A DNA stretch of 64,000 bases, taken from the NCBI GenBank assembly GCA_022826345.1, contig JAJDVB010000023.1, positions 1 to 64,000 on the forward strand. Direction: 5' to 3'. A model generated the notes under the pieces. That model was not told where the DNA came from. It made no database searches and saw only the letters and a list, made by a program, of their open reading frames with translations. Both the position numbers and the translations under genes were made by a program. Origin of the DNA: Alphaproteobacteria bacterium. Lineage in GTDB: Bacteria; Pseudomonadota; Alphaproteobacteria; UBA828. This document shows, in pieces, positions 8,289 through 16,794 of the stretch. How positions within the stretch are numbered: the first letter of the stretch is position 1; every line of letters begins with the position of its first letter.

Positions 8289-9635
8289 CTACAGCCACTC
8301 CACGTAGCGCGCGCGCTCGGTCTCGGGCACCTGGCGCCGGAATTCGTCGTACTCGTAGCGCTTGATCAGGGCGTAGTTGCGGCAGAACTCGTCGCCGAAC
8401 CAGTCCTTGGCCCAGTCGGATGCCTCGAACCTGTCGAGCGCCTCGCCCCAGTCGTCCGGCAGCCGGGTCACCTCCTGCTCGTCGAGGTCGCCCTCCGCCG
8501 GCGGGCCCGGATCGGTCTTGTTCGCGACACCGTCGAGGCCGGCTGCGAGATAGGCGGCCAAGGCGAGGTAGACGTTGACGTCACCGCCGCAGACCCGGAG
8601 CTCAGGCCGCGTGGCGGCCGGGGCTTCGTTGATCAGGCGGATCGCGGCGGTCCGGTTGTCTACGCCCCAGGCGAGCGAGATCGGCGCGAAGGCGCCGGGC
8701 ACCAGCCTGCGGTAGGAGTTCGAGTTGGGGAAGAAGACGGCGGTGAGCTCCGTAAGCCGGGCGAGCACGCCGCCCATGAAGTGCCGGCAGGTGTCGTTGA
8801 TGTGCTGCGGCTCGTCCGGCGCCGCGAAGGCGTTGTTGCCGTCGCCGTCCACCAGCGACATGTGAATGTGGCAGGAGTTACCGGTCATCTTGTCGAACGG
8901 CTTGGCCATGAAGGTGACGCGGCGGCCCATCTGCATCGCCGCCTCCTTCATGGTGGCGCGGAAGAGATGGCCGTCGTCGCCCATTTCGCGCACCGGCCGG
9001 TGGCGGATGCTCACCTCGTACTGGCCGGGCCCCCACTCGTAGTGGCTGCATTCGAGTTCACCGTGGGCGGCGACCGCGTCGAGCAGGGAGTATTCCTCGG
9101 CGAGGAACTGGGTGCGTTTCTGCATCGAGTAGCACTGCAGCCCGGAGTCGAGCCTCTCGTGCTCGTCATCGAGGAGGAAGAACTCGAATTCGGGTGCGCA
9201 GCGTGCGCCGTAGCCCATTGCCTCCATGCGATCGGCGATCCGGTGCAGCACGTTGCGGGGCTCGCCTTCCACCAGTCGCCCGTCGGGCCATTTCATCGTG
9301 CCCATGACCAGTGCGGTGTCGGGTTCGTGGCGCAGGATGCGCATGCTGGAGAGGTCGGGCACGGCGACGAAATCGGCGTAGCCGATGTTCTCGCCGTAGT
9401 CGGTGCCCAGCACCACGTTGGCGGAGATGTCGAAGGCCATGACCGTGGCGCAGAAGGCGATGCCGTGGTGCATCGAGCGCTCGAAATGCGCGAGGTCCAT
9501 CGCCTTGCCTCTGGCCACGCCGCCGTAGTCGCAATACTCGATGCGGACGCGCTGGACACCGTTGGCGCGCAGCCAATCCATGACCTGATCGCTCGTGCCC
9601 GTGAAGCGCACAGGGCCCGTTGCCGCCTCGCTCAT
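8289..9635 (-). CDS. Glutamine-synthetase-family ligase (gamma-glutamyl amine ligase-like)
   Basis: The 448-residue protein has the GS catalytic layout: IEYCDYGGVARGK in the N-terminal beta-grasp domain, EFEFFLLDD metal-binding strand, NSCHIHMSLVD, PNSNSYRRLVPGAFAP and NRTAAIRLINEAP. The sequence is of the GlnA-III/PuuA-like group, whose members join glutamate to ammonia, polyamines, methylamine or other amines using ATP. The dimethylformamidase genes 6 kb away would release dimethylamine, so an amine substrate is attractive, but this is inference. The ATG is 30 bases from a predicted transcription start. It is transcribed alone, away from the iron-type importer. Confidence 0.88.
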   Translation of the reverse strand: MSEAATGPVRFTGTSDQVMDWLRANGVQRVRIEYCDYGGVARGKAMDLAHFERSMHHGIAFCATVMAFDISANVVLGTDYGENIGYADFVAVPDLSSMRILRHEPDTALVMGTMKWPDGRLVEGEPRNVLHRIADRMEAMGYGARCAPEFEFFLLDDEHERLDSGLQCYSMQKRTQFLAEEYSLLDAVAAHGELECSHYEWGPGQYEVSIRHRPVREMGDDGHLFRATMKEAAMQMGRRVTFMAKPFDKMTGNSCHIHMSLVDGDGNNAFAAPDEPQHINDTCRHFMGGVLARLTELTAVFFPNSNSYRRLVPGAFAPISLAWGVDNRTAAIRLINEAPAATRPELRVCGGDVNVYLALAAYLAAGLDGVANKTDPGPPAEGDLDEQEVTRLPDDWGEALDRFEASDWAKDWFGDEFCRNYALIKRYEYDEFRRQVPETERARYVEWL

Positions 9636-9671
9636 TCCTCGATGCTCCCGTTGGTCAGCTCGCGGGGCCGT

Positions 9672-9700
9672 AACATACCGGCAGAGTTGCGCCCGCTCAA
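9672..9700 (-). promoter_or_regulatory. Candidate sigma70 promoter for the GS-like gene
   Basis: On the minus strand TTGAGC (9695-9700) and TATGTT (9672-9677) are separated by 17 bp, placing the start of transcription near 9665, about 30 bases before the ATG. This is sequence match only. Confidence 0.45.
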
Positions 9701-9721
9701 AGCAGGGGCGGTGAAACCGGG

Positions 9722-9749
9722 TTGTCAGAAGGGCTAAGCCGGGCTAAGA
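9722..9749 (+). promoter_or_regulatory. Candidate promoter for the iron-type importer
   Basis: TTGTCA (9722-9727) and CTAAGA (9744-9749) are spaced by 16 bp. Between them lies a short direct repeat, GGGCTAAG twice. The predicted transcript would start about 48 bases before the binding-protein ATG. The -10 is a weak match. Confidence 0.3.
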
Positions 9750-9803
9750 CGCGCATGAAAATCGTTCGCGTTTGCAAGAGACCCTCGACTCGGAGGCCCT
9801 TCG

Positions 9804-10895
9804 ATGCGTGCGACCGTTGTTGGTGCGTCGTTGGTACGCGTGGCCTGCGCAAAGCGCGGGACGCTCGCGCGCGCATGCGCTGCGGGCGCGCTCGCAGGCC
9901 TTGCCGCGCTTGCCGGCCTCGCTTGGCCGGCGGGGGACGTGCAGGCGGCGGACGAGCTCAACCTCTACTCGCACCGGCAGCCCTTCCTCATCGAGCCCTT
10001 CCTCGACGCCTTCACCGCCGAGACCGGGATCGAGGTCAACGTCGTCTACGCCTCCAAGGGCCTCGCCCAGCGGCTCCAGGCGGAGGGCAGGAACAGCCCG
10101 GCCGACGTGGTGCTGACCGTGGATATCGGCAGGCTCGCCATCTATGCGGACAAGGACCTGCTGGCGCCGGTCGAGTCCGCGGTGCTGACCGAGGCGGTGC
10201 CGGCCCATCTGCGCGATCCCGACGGGCGCTGGTTCGCGCTCTCCAAGCGCGCGCGGGTGATCGCGGTCTCCAAGGACCGCGTGCCTGCCGGTGCAATCGA
10301 GACTTACGAAGACCTGGCGGACCCCCAATGGGCCGGCCTCGTCTGCTCGCGGCCCGGCAGCCATGTCTACAACCGGGCGCTGATGGCTTCGATGATCGCC
10401 GCTCACGGGGAGGAGGGCGCGGAGGAGTGGGCCACCGGCCTCGTGGCCAACCTCGCCCGCAGGCCGCAAGGCAACGACCGGGCGCAAGTCAAGGCGATCT
10501 ACGAGGGACTCTGCGACGTCGCCCTCATCAACAGCTACTACTACGGCAAGCTCGCCTCCTCCGACATCGAGGAGCAGCGGGCGTGGGCCGCGTCCATGAC
10601 CATGATCTTCCCCAATCAGGATGACCGTGGCACGCACATCAACATCTCGGGCGGCGGTATCGCCAAGCATTCCAAGAACAAGGAGAGGGCGGTGGCCTTC
10701 CTGGAGTTCCTGACGCGGGACGCCGCGCAAGTGCTCTACGGCACCGTCAACTATGAGTTCCCCGTCAATCCCGCCGTGGCGCCGGCGCCCGAGGTCGCTG
10801 CTTGGGGCGCGTTCAAGGAAGACTCGCTGCCGATCGTGCGCATCGCCGAGCTCGCGCCCACGGCGCAACGCGTGATCGACCGCACCGGGTGGTAA
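9804..10895 (+). CDS. Fe(3+)-type ABC importer substrate-binding protein (FbpA/AfuA family)
   Basis: The 363-residue protein has a long signal region (hydrophobic ACAAGALAGLAALAGLA, cleavage near VQAADE) and a type II periplasmic-binding fold: LNLYSHRQPFLIEPFLDAF, ADVVLTVDIGRLAIYADKDLL, RPGSHVYNRALMASMIA and ALINSYYYGKL. The consecutive tyrosines in the last motif are the metal ligands in ferric-binding proteins, which supports iron as cargo. A CGGAGG ribosome site sits eight bases before the ATG. The stop overlaps the start of the permease gene. Confidence 0.9.
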   Translation: MRATVVGASLVRVACAKRGTLARACAAGALAGLAALAGLAWPAGDVQAADELNLYSHRQPFLIEPFLDAFTAETGIEVNVVYASKGLAQRLQAEGRNSPADVVLTVDIGRLAIYADKDLLAPVESAVLTEAVPAHLRDPDGRWFALSKRARVIAVSKDRVPAGAIETYEDLADPQWAGLVCSRPGSHVYNRALMASMIAAHGEEGAEEWATGLVANLARRPQGNDRAQVKAIYEGLCDVALINSYYYGKLASSDIEEQRAWAASMTMIFPNQDDRGTHINISGGGIAKHSKNKERAVAFLEFLTRDAAQVLYGTVNYEFPVNPAVAPAPEVAAWGAFKEDSLPIVRIAELAPTAQRVIDRTGW

Positions 10896-12562
10896 GCCCA
10901 ACAGCTACGCTGGTGCGCCGGGCCTACCTCGCCCGGCCGAATCGCTGGTTCGTCGCTGCGTTCGTGGTCGCGCTGATCATGGCGGCGCCAATCCTCTCGG
11001 TGATCGCCGCGGCGACCGGGGACAGCGAGGGGCTCTGGGCGCACCTCTTCGCGACTGTGCTGCCCCGCTACGTCGCGAACACGCTGGCACTCATGGCGGG
11101 CGTCGGCGGGCTCAGCCTGGTGCTCGGCGTGAGCACGGCCTGGGTGGTGACTCGCTACGAGTTCCCCGGCCGCCGGGTGCTCGAATGGATGCTGGTGCTG
11201 CCGTTCGCCGTGCCGGCCTACCTCATCGCCTACGTCTACACCGACTTCCTCGACTACGCGGGGCCGGTGCAGGGTGCGCTGCGCGATGCCTTCGGCTGGC
11301 AGACTCGGCGGGACTACTGGTTCCCCGAGATCCGCTCCATGGGCGGCGCCATCGTGGTGATGGGGGCGGTGCTCTACCCCTACGTCTACATGATGGCGCG
11401 GACGGCCTTCAAACTGACGCCGCACACGCTCTTCGAGATCGCGCGGGTGCACGACCGGAGCCTCTTCCGCACCGTTGGCCTGCCACTGGCGCGGCCCGCC
11501 ATCGCCGCCGGCCTCGCGCTGGTGCTCATGGAAACGGTCTCCGACTTCGGCACCGTGGACTATTTCGCGCTGGAGACGCTGACGCTCGGCATCTTCAACG
11601 TCTGGCTCGGCATGAACAGCCTGCCGGCAGCCGCCCAGATCGCCTCGCTGGGGTTCCTCTTCGTCATCGCGATGCTGGTGCTGGAGCTGATGTCGCGCCG
11701 CCGCCGGCGCTACGTGGACACCGGCCGGCGCATGCGGAGCCTCGCGCGGCTTCGCGCAGGGCCAGCAGGCAGCGTCGCCTGCCTCGCCGTCTGCCTGCTG
11801 CCGGTGACAGTGGGATTCCTCATTCCCGTTGGCCTGCTGCTAAGCTTCGTGGTCAAAGGCTACGCGTTGCCGGACTACGGCGACGTCCTCATCGTCTCGC
11901 TCAATTCGGTTGTGGTGGCGCTCGCCGTGGCTGCGCTGGTGATGGCGGCGGCGGCGCTGATGGCGGTCACCGTCGCCTACCGGCCGAGCCGCCCGCTCAC
12001 GGTGCTGGCCGGCATCGCGTCTTCCGGCTATGCCTTCCCCGGCACGATCCTTGCCATCGGCGTCGTCACCTTCGCCGGCGCGGTGGACCGCGGGCTCGAC
12101 GGCCTGATCGCGGGCGTGATGGGGCTCTCGTTCGACGGCTTCCTCACCGGCGGAATCGGCCTCGTGCTCTTCGCCTGCATGGTGCGCTTCCAGGCGATTG
12201 GCTACGGCACGCTCGCCTCGGGCATGAACCGCCTGCCGCGCAACATGGTCTCCGCCGGCCGGGTGCTGGGCTTGAGTCTGCCTGCCAACCTCGTCCGTGT
12301 GATCCTGCCGTTGCTCGGCACATCCTTTCTTGCGGGCGGACTGCTGGTGTTCGTGGACGTGATGAAGGAGCTGCCGATGACGCTCCTGCTCCGCCCCTTC
12401 GGCTTCGACACGCTCGCGACCCACCTCTACCAGTACGCCAAGGACGAGTTGTTGGAGCAGGCGGCGGTGCCGGCACTCCTCATCGTGCTGGCCGGCACCG
12501 GCCCCGTGATCCTGATGAACGAGGCCCTCCGCCGCCTGGGCGAAGGCAGGGCGGGGGAGTAG
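10889..12562 (+). CDS. Fe(3+)-type ABC importer permease, two fused permease halves (FbpB family)
   Basis: From a GTG at 10889 that overlaps the upstream stop codon by seven bases, the product is 557 residues with about twelve membrane segments. Two copies of the binding-protein-dependent permease domain are visible, the first with the EAA-like loop FEIARVHDRSLFRTVGLPLARPA and the second with SAGRVLGLSLPANLVRVILPLL. This is the usual FbpB/SfuB length. An upstream in-frame ATG at 10802 would lie deep inside the binding-protein gene and is not favoured. No ATPase gene follows; the next gene is a convergent AT-richer NUDIX gene 16 bp away. Confidence 0.9.
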   Translation: MVSPTATLVRRAYLARPNRWFVAAFVVALIMAAPILSVIAAATGDSEGLWAHLFATVLPRYVANTLALMAGVGGLSLVLGVSTAWVVTRYEFPGRRVLEWMLVLPFAVPAYLIAYVYTDFLDYAGPVQGALRDAFGWQTRRDYWFPEIRSMGGAIVVMGAVLYPYVYMMARTAFKLTPHTLFEIARVHDRSLFRTVGLPLARPAIAAGLALVLMETVSDFGTVDYFALETLTLGIFNVWLGMNSLPAAAQIASLGFLFVIAMLVLELMSRRRRRYVDTGRRMRSLARLRAGPAGSVACLAVCLLPVTVGFLIPVGLLLSFVVKGYALPDYGDVLIVSLNSVVVALAVAALVMAAAALMAVTVAYRPSRPLTVLAGIASSGYAFPGTILAIGVVTFAGAVDRGLDGLIAGVMGLSFDGFLTGGIGLVLFACMVRFQAIGYGTLASGMNRLPRNMVSAGRVLGLSLPANLVRVILPLLGTSFLAGGLLVFVDVMKELPMTLLLRPFGFDTLATHLYQYAKDELLEQAAVPALLIVLAGTGPVILMNEALRRLGEGRAGE

Positions 12563-12578
12563 GTGAGAAAACAAATTT

Positions 12579-13280
12579 CTAACGAGGGGAAGCGCCTTGT
12601 CGGAGGAAAGAGAAATTCAGCTGCAATCCTGGAAAATATGGTGCAAACTCATTACACTCTCTCCCCCAGTATTGAACAAATATAGCTGACCATGGATCGA
12701 GCCGGTCGTTGTTTGCGAGATTCGCAATGAAACTTGGGTCACGAAACTCAATATCCGACCCTTTCTTCGCATTTACGAATTCACAATTGTCAAGTTTGTT
12801 GGAGAAATGAACTCTACTCTGTATGCTTTCGAATCTAAACACTGCGCCCATGTGCAGTCGTCCCACAGGAGTTGCGGGGTCAGTGACGTATCCCAATAGA
12901 CGAGGAGTCGACTGCGGCTCCAGTCCAGTTTCCTCTCTGATTTCTCTGATCACACAGCTCAATATCGGATCAGCAGAATCCATGTCGTCCTCGTCAACGT
13001 GTCCACCAATCATCAATGTCCAGTTCAGTCGAAGCTCTAGTCGATTGGAGTTCTTAGAACGACGCAGGCACAAGACTTTCTCATGATTCACGACTATGCC
13101 GCATGCAACAATTTGTTTCACCGAGGAATGACCCTCGGCCCACTCACGATCCACGAATTTCCCGAAGCTCCTAATTCGTTCCCTAGTGTCGCCGACGATT
13201 CCCTTGTCGAAGTGAAACGCCTGTTGTGCGATCAACGACGAAACGTATTTGTTCTCGATGGAAAGGACTCTTTGACGCAT
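12579..13280 (-). CDS. NUDIX hydrolase with N-terminal extension (AT-richer island)
   Basis: The 233-residue protein has an N-terminal region of about 55 residues, then SVKQIVACGIVVNHEKVLCLRR, LNWTLMIGGHVDEDDMDSAD and VIREIREETGLEP. The REIREETGL half of the Nudix box is intact, while the spacing between GGHVDED and REIREE is longer than the classical box, as in some MutT-related proteins with GGHxxxED. Nudix enzymes cleave nucleoside diphosphates linked to another group; the substrate is unknown. Codon use is AT-richer than the neighbours (counted lines are about 40-50% G+C versus about 65% outside). It lies 11 bp downstream of the P-loop gene and is probably cotranscribed. Confidence 0.85.
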   Translation of the reverse strand: MRQRVLSIENKYVSSLIAQQAFHFDKGIVGDTRERIRSFGKFVDREWAEGHSSVKQIVACGIVVNHEKVLCLRRSKNSNRLELRLNWTLMIGGHVDEDDMDSADPILSCVIREIREETGLEPQSTPRLLGYVTDPATPVGRLHMGAVFRFESIQSRVHFSNKLDNCEFVNAKKGSDIEFRDPSFIANLANNDRLDPWSAIFVQYWGRECNEFAPYFPGLQLNFSFLRQGASPR

Positions 13281-13291
13281 TGCATTGTTTC

Positions 13292-13996
13292 TCAGGTCAC
13301 CTTCAAAGTCTCAAGGACCTCTCTTGCAACCTTGTGCGCTGTCTCCTTCTGTGTCGATCCCCTAGACGTGTCAACTTTGATTATCGGGAAGGCTCTAGAT
13401 TCATTTGCGAGAGTCTCATATTGCGCGAGCATGGCTGCTAACATCTCATTGTTCATAGCTGTACCCGGCGCTGTGGTTAACTTGCTTTCGTTCTCCCGCT
13501 TGAGCGAATCTTGAGGAGAGCAGACGAACACGAATATCTTCGACACAAGACTCGACCACTTTTCAAGAGTCGCGTAATTTCGAATGGTCTCATAGTTATC
13601 TTCTGAAATATCGCCTCTTTCTTGTAGCATTGCCATCCAAGCGAGAGAATCGAAGGGACCTCTATCCAAAATTATGAGATCAGGACTGTCCACATTGTAA
13701 TATGCCAACAAAATTTCAGAAATGGCGTAGTTTAGACTCCATGAATTAAATGCAACTAAGTCTTTCTTGAGATGGTATGGAGTGCGCTTGCTAGCGCCCT
13801 CAGTAGGTGCCCACACGCGGAACCCGAGTCGTCTGTAAAAGTGGCCCACGATATCGATAGTTGTTGTCTTTCCGGCTTTAGGGCTGCCGGAAAATTCGAT
13901 AACGCTGGGGCGGACAGCGTCGGACTGTGTTCTGCGACTGCAAAGAATCGACTTCGCATCCTCTCTAAGCTGGTCTAGCGTAGTTTGGTCAATCAT
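13292..13996 (-). CDS. P-loop NTPase / nucleoside- or nucleotide-kinase-like protein (AT-richer island)
   Basis: The 234-residue protein has Walker A GSPKAGKTT (residues 37-45), a DLIILDRGPFDSLAWMAML segment like the DR(G/S) motif of deoxynucleoside and thymidylate kinases, and a later basic helix SLKRENESKL that could be a lid. It also has a C-terminal helix ending LETLKVT. The kinase reading rests on these motifs only. The AT-rich codon use matches the NUDIX gene and differs sharply from both flanks. A TACAAT box upstream could serve as its -10. The pair may act on nucleotides, for housecleaning or defence; that is inference. Confidence 0.75.
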   Translation of the reverse strand: MIDQTTLDQLREDAKSILCSRRTQSDAVRPSVIEFSGSPKAGKTTTIDIVGHFYRRLGFRVWAPTEGASKRTPYHLKKDLVAFNSWSLNYAISEILLAYYNVDSPDLIILDRGPFDSLAWMAMLQERGDISEDNYETIRNYATLEKWSSLVSKIFVFVCSPQDSLKRENESKLTTAPGTAMNNEMLAAMLAQYETLANESRAFPIIKVDTSRGSTQKETAHKVAREVLETLKVT

Positions 13997-14046
13997 GGAT
14001 TCATTGTTATTGCGATTCGCATGCCGGTATGCTGCTGGTGGCGCTT

Positions 14047-14052
14047 ATTGTA
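14047..14052 (-). promoter_or_regulatory. Candidate -10 box for the kinase/NUDIX pair
   Basis: TACAAT on the minus strand lies about 50 bases before the P-loop gene start. No good -35 is found at the usual spacing, so this is only a hint that the pair has its own promoter downstream of the dimethylformamidase genes. Confidence 0.25.
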
Positions 14053-14117
14053 CGCTGCGAGTGGGTTCAGTCGTCTTTTGCTGGAGGCGACTCGCTGACA
14101 CTGCACCATACGCCCGC

Positions 14118-16406
14118 TCAGCAGTTCGTACCACCCCCCGGCAGCGGGCCGGCCTTCATGAACGCATTGAGCACGTTGGCGGTCACCTGGGACGCGCTGT
14201 TGTCGCAGTCGTTGATGGGGAGGGCCTGGCCCCAGGCGATGGAGCTCGCCGACCACACCGCCCCGTCATTCGGCGTCGTGAAATAGGTCATGTCGGCGCG
14301 AATGCGGTGGTCCTGGGTGCCGCCCATGCCGGGGTAGTTGCAGAGGATGTCCTCCACCACCAGGGGGAAGTTGTCCGAATGGCCTTCCGATGAAGCGAGG
14401 ATCAGCGTGTGCGGCGGGGTGCCCAGCGCCAGGTCATAGCGGTCGAACTCGATGCCGGCGGCACCCCCCACGGCGAGCCCCTCGTCGCCGATGATGTCAC
14501 CGTCGATGCCATCGAAGATCCAGGCGGCGGCGGGGTTCTCGGCATCCGGCATCTTGCGGTAGGACTTGGACTGGTCCATGCCCTCGGAGGTGAAGCCGGT
14601 GCCCACCAGCTTCTGCGGCGCCCGCCCGCGCCCGCGCCAGAGGCCGCCGCGCTCCCCGTTGTTCACCATGTAGTGCTCGCCGGGCTCGGCGTTCCAGGAC
14701 CGCGTGCCCAAGTCGAGCCGGCGCACCTCCATCACGTCCATGTCGCCGTCGCGGAAGGAGACCACCCAGTAATAGCCGTTGCCTGAGAGGTACATGAGCC
14801 GCCCGCCGGACGCGAGATAGTCCTCGGTCGCGTCCATCATGCGCTCAGAGTAGTACTCGGCGTGGGTGGCGTTGATGACGACGTTGTAGGGCTCGAGGCA
14901 GGCGAGGCCCTCCTGGTGCAGGTCCTCGTCGGTGATCACGTCGTAGTCGTAGCCCATGGTCTCGAGCCAGTAGACGATCGAGAGGTCGGCCGGGAACTGC
15001 CAGGGCACGACCGTCGGCGCCATGCGGTGCCTGGGCCGCATGTTGAAGATCGGCCGGAGCCGGGTGGTGTAGCAGACGCCCGCGCCGTCCCGGTGGCTGT
15101 CGTAGCAGGAGAGGCCGTATTCCGGCCGCTGCCTCAGCGCCAGGTCCCATTCGTGAATCACCGTCACCTGGCTGCTCAGGACCTGCGCCATGCCGGTGTC
15201 GAGGCCGATGCGCTCGTTGGCGTAAGCCAGGTAGCTGCAGGTGGGCATCAGCATGGCGATGGGAGCCGAGGGCTGCTTGGGCCGGAGGAAGAAGACCACG
15301 TGCTCCTCGGCATCGCCCGCCCGGAGCCTTGCGGCGTAGACGCCGCTCTTCACGTCCGGCACTTCCATGGAAAGCGTGGGCTCCCAGCCGCAGTCGGCGA
15401 GCGAGTCCTCGTGGAACTCGATGCCGCCGAACTGCTCCGGCGCGTAGCGGAAGCAGTCTTCATGGCCGTTCCAGTTGAAGCCGGTCATGCCCCGCACCGG
15501 GCGGTTGACGCCCTGGCCGTGGAGGCCGTGCGGTCCCGTGTCGATCACCTCATCGCCGATGCCGGTCTCGTTGTACCCGGCCGTGGTGTCCCAGGCGGCG
15601 ATGACGGCGTCGGTTGCCGGCGCGCCGCCGGTCTCCCATGCGCGGTCGAGCATCTCGCGGCTCAGCACCGCGCCGGCGACGCCCGCGCGGTCGATCTTGC
15701 CGTTGTAGAGCTGGCTCGCGAATGCGCCCCGCCCGGCTGCGCGGTCCCCTGCGGTGGCCCACAGGAAATCCGCGTCTGCCGCCGCGGGCTTGACTGCGAG
15801 CCGCGCGCTCGCATGGCAGGAGCGCGGGATGGGAACGATCTTGGAGAGGTGGTTGTTGTAGCGGTTCTCCACCGGCTCCTGATAGAGCGTGGCCGCGCCG
15901 CTCGCGGGGTCGTAGGAGGCCGCCACCAGGTACCACTGGCGGGCGATGAGCGGGATGTCGGCGCTAAGCGCATCCGTGTTGCCGGCACCGTCGCCCACGC
16001 GGAACTCCAGCGCGCCGTCCGCGCCGATGCCGAGTGCATAGCCGCTGCCGTCGGCATCCTGCCAGCGGGTCAGGATGCCCTGGCGGCCATCGGCAGGCGT
16101 CCGGGGCCAGATGTAGGCCCAGAGCGTGAAGGGGCCGCCCGGCGCGAGCCGAACCTCCGGATCCGCGACGCGGACGAAGCTGCCCAGTTGCGTGTGCTGC
16201 TTGGCCACGGCATGGGTCCCGTTCACCGATGCCGCCACCTCGCGCTCGACGAAACCGGGGCCCTCCGGATTCTCGTCGCCGTGGATCAGTTGCACGAGCT
16301 GGAGCTCGACGCGGTCCGTGCCCTCGGCGCTCACCATGATGTCGAGCCGCTCGCCCGGCCGCGCGCTGAAGCGGTCGCGATAGCCCGCCAAGTGAATCTC
16401 TGCCAT
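14118..16406 (-). CDS. dmfA2: N,N-dimethylformamidase large subunit
   Basis: From the ATG at 16406 (preceded by a G-rich ribosome site) the product is 762 residues, the length reported for characterised DMFase large subunits. The N-terminal part (AGYRDRFSARPGERLDIMVSA and a concanavalin-like domain with GPFTLWAYIWPRTP) is followed by the catalytic half with MLMPTCSYLAYANERIG, CYDSHRDGAGVCY, YDYDVITDEDLHQEG and LMYLSGNGYYW. The known enzyme uses a mononuclear iron held by two tyrosines and a carboxylate to split dimethylformamide into dimethylamine and formate. Which local tyrosines are ligands I cannot assign. The small-subunit gene is 19 bp upstream. Confidence 0.9.
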   Translation of the reverse strand: MAEIHLAGYRDRFSARPGERLDIMVSAEGTDRVELQLVQLIHGDENPEGPGFVEREVAASVNGTHAVAKQHTQLGSFVRVADPEVRLAPGGPFTLWAYIWPRTPADGRQGILTRWQDADGSGYALGIGADGALEFRVGDGAGNTDALSADIPLIARQWYLVAASYDPASGAATLYQEPVENRYNNHLSKIVPIPRSCHASARLAVKPAAADADFLWATAGDRAAGRGAFASQLYNGKIDRAGVAGAVLSREMLDRAWETGGAPATDAVIAAWDTTAGYNETGIGDEVIDTGPHGLHGQGVNRPVRGMTGFNWNGHEDCFRYAPEQFGGIEFHEDSLADCGWEPTLSMEVPDVKSGVYAARLRAGDAEEHVVFFLRPKQPSAPIAMLMPTCSYLAYANERIGLDTGMAQVLSSQVTVIHEWDLALRQRPEYGLSCYDSHRDGAGVCYTTRLRPIFNMRPRHRMAPTVVPWQFPADLSIVYWLETMGYDYDVITDEDLHQEGLACLEPYNVVINATHAEYYSERMMDATEDYLASGGRLMYLSGNGYYWVVSFRDGDMDVMEVRRLDLGTRSWNAEPGEHYMVNNGERGGLWRGRGRAPQKLVGTGFTSEGMDQSKSYRKMPDAENPAAAWIFDGIDGDIIGDEGLAVGGAAGIEFDRYDLALGTPPHTLILASSEGHSDNFPLVVEDILCNYPGMGGTQDHRIRADMTYFTTPNDGAVWSASSIAWGQALPINDCDNSASQVTANVLNAFMKAGPLPGGGTNC

Positions 16407-16425
16407 CGCTCTTGCCCCCCGGCCC

Positions 16426-16794
16426 TCAGCTTTCACCGGCCATCAGCGCGTCCACCCGCTTGAGGAAGACCGCGTGCAGCGCCTCGTTCTTGTCGGTGTA
16501 GATCGTCCCGTCCACGTCCTGGGGCAGGCCGCCCTGCTGCGCCGTGGTGGTCACGATCTTGTACTTGCGGTTGGCCTCCAGCTCGTACAGCACGTACTTG
16601 CCCTCGAAGGGCGCGCGGCGGAAGTAGTTGAGCACGCGCTCCAGGTCGTCGGAGTGCTGGCCCAGCGGGCTCGCGCGGTACTCCTCAATGAGCGCAGGCG
16701 TGATGAGGGTTCTCAAGTGCGCGCGCAACTGCCTGTCGAAGCGCTCCTGGTAGACCTTGTCCCGGTCATCGTGGGCTGCCGTCTCGCCTGCCAT
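16426..16794 (-). CDS. dmfA1: N,N-dimethylformamidase small subunit
   Basis: From the ATG at 16794 with a GGAGG site immediately upstream, the product is 122 residues (MAGETAAHDDRDKVYQERFD...). It contains LRAHLRTLITPALIEEYRASP and LERVLNYFRRAPFEGKYVLYE, consistent with the small helical subunit that pairs with the large subunit in the DMFase hetero-oligomer (about 132 residues in characterised enzymes). A longer frame starting at 16941 would cross the intergenic region and is not favoured. The order small then large matches known dmfA1A2 operons. The divergent neighbour is a luciferase-like oxidoreductase. Confidence 0.85.
   Translation of the reverse strand: MAGETAAHDDRDKVYQERFDRQLRAHLRTLITPALIEEYRASPLGQHSDDLERVLNYFRRAPFEGKYVLYELEANRKYKIVTTTAQQGGLPQDVDGTIYTDKNEALHAVFLKRVDALMAGES

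Noticed and set aside
13083..13514. Plus-strand 143-residue frame across the NUDIX and kinase genes
   Set aside because: It spans the junction of two well-supported minus-strand genes and shows no motif.
12579..13996. Toxin-antitoxin interpretation of the kinase/NUDIX pair
   Set aside because: Both proteins are over 230 residues with enzyme motifs; neither resembles a known toxin or antitoxin, and there is no DNA-binding domain.
14862..16463. Long plus-strand frame opposite dmfA2
   Set aside because: Composition (Val/Arg/His/Gly-rich, no domains) is typical of antisense frames in GC-rich DNA, and the minus strand codes for a recognisable DMFase.
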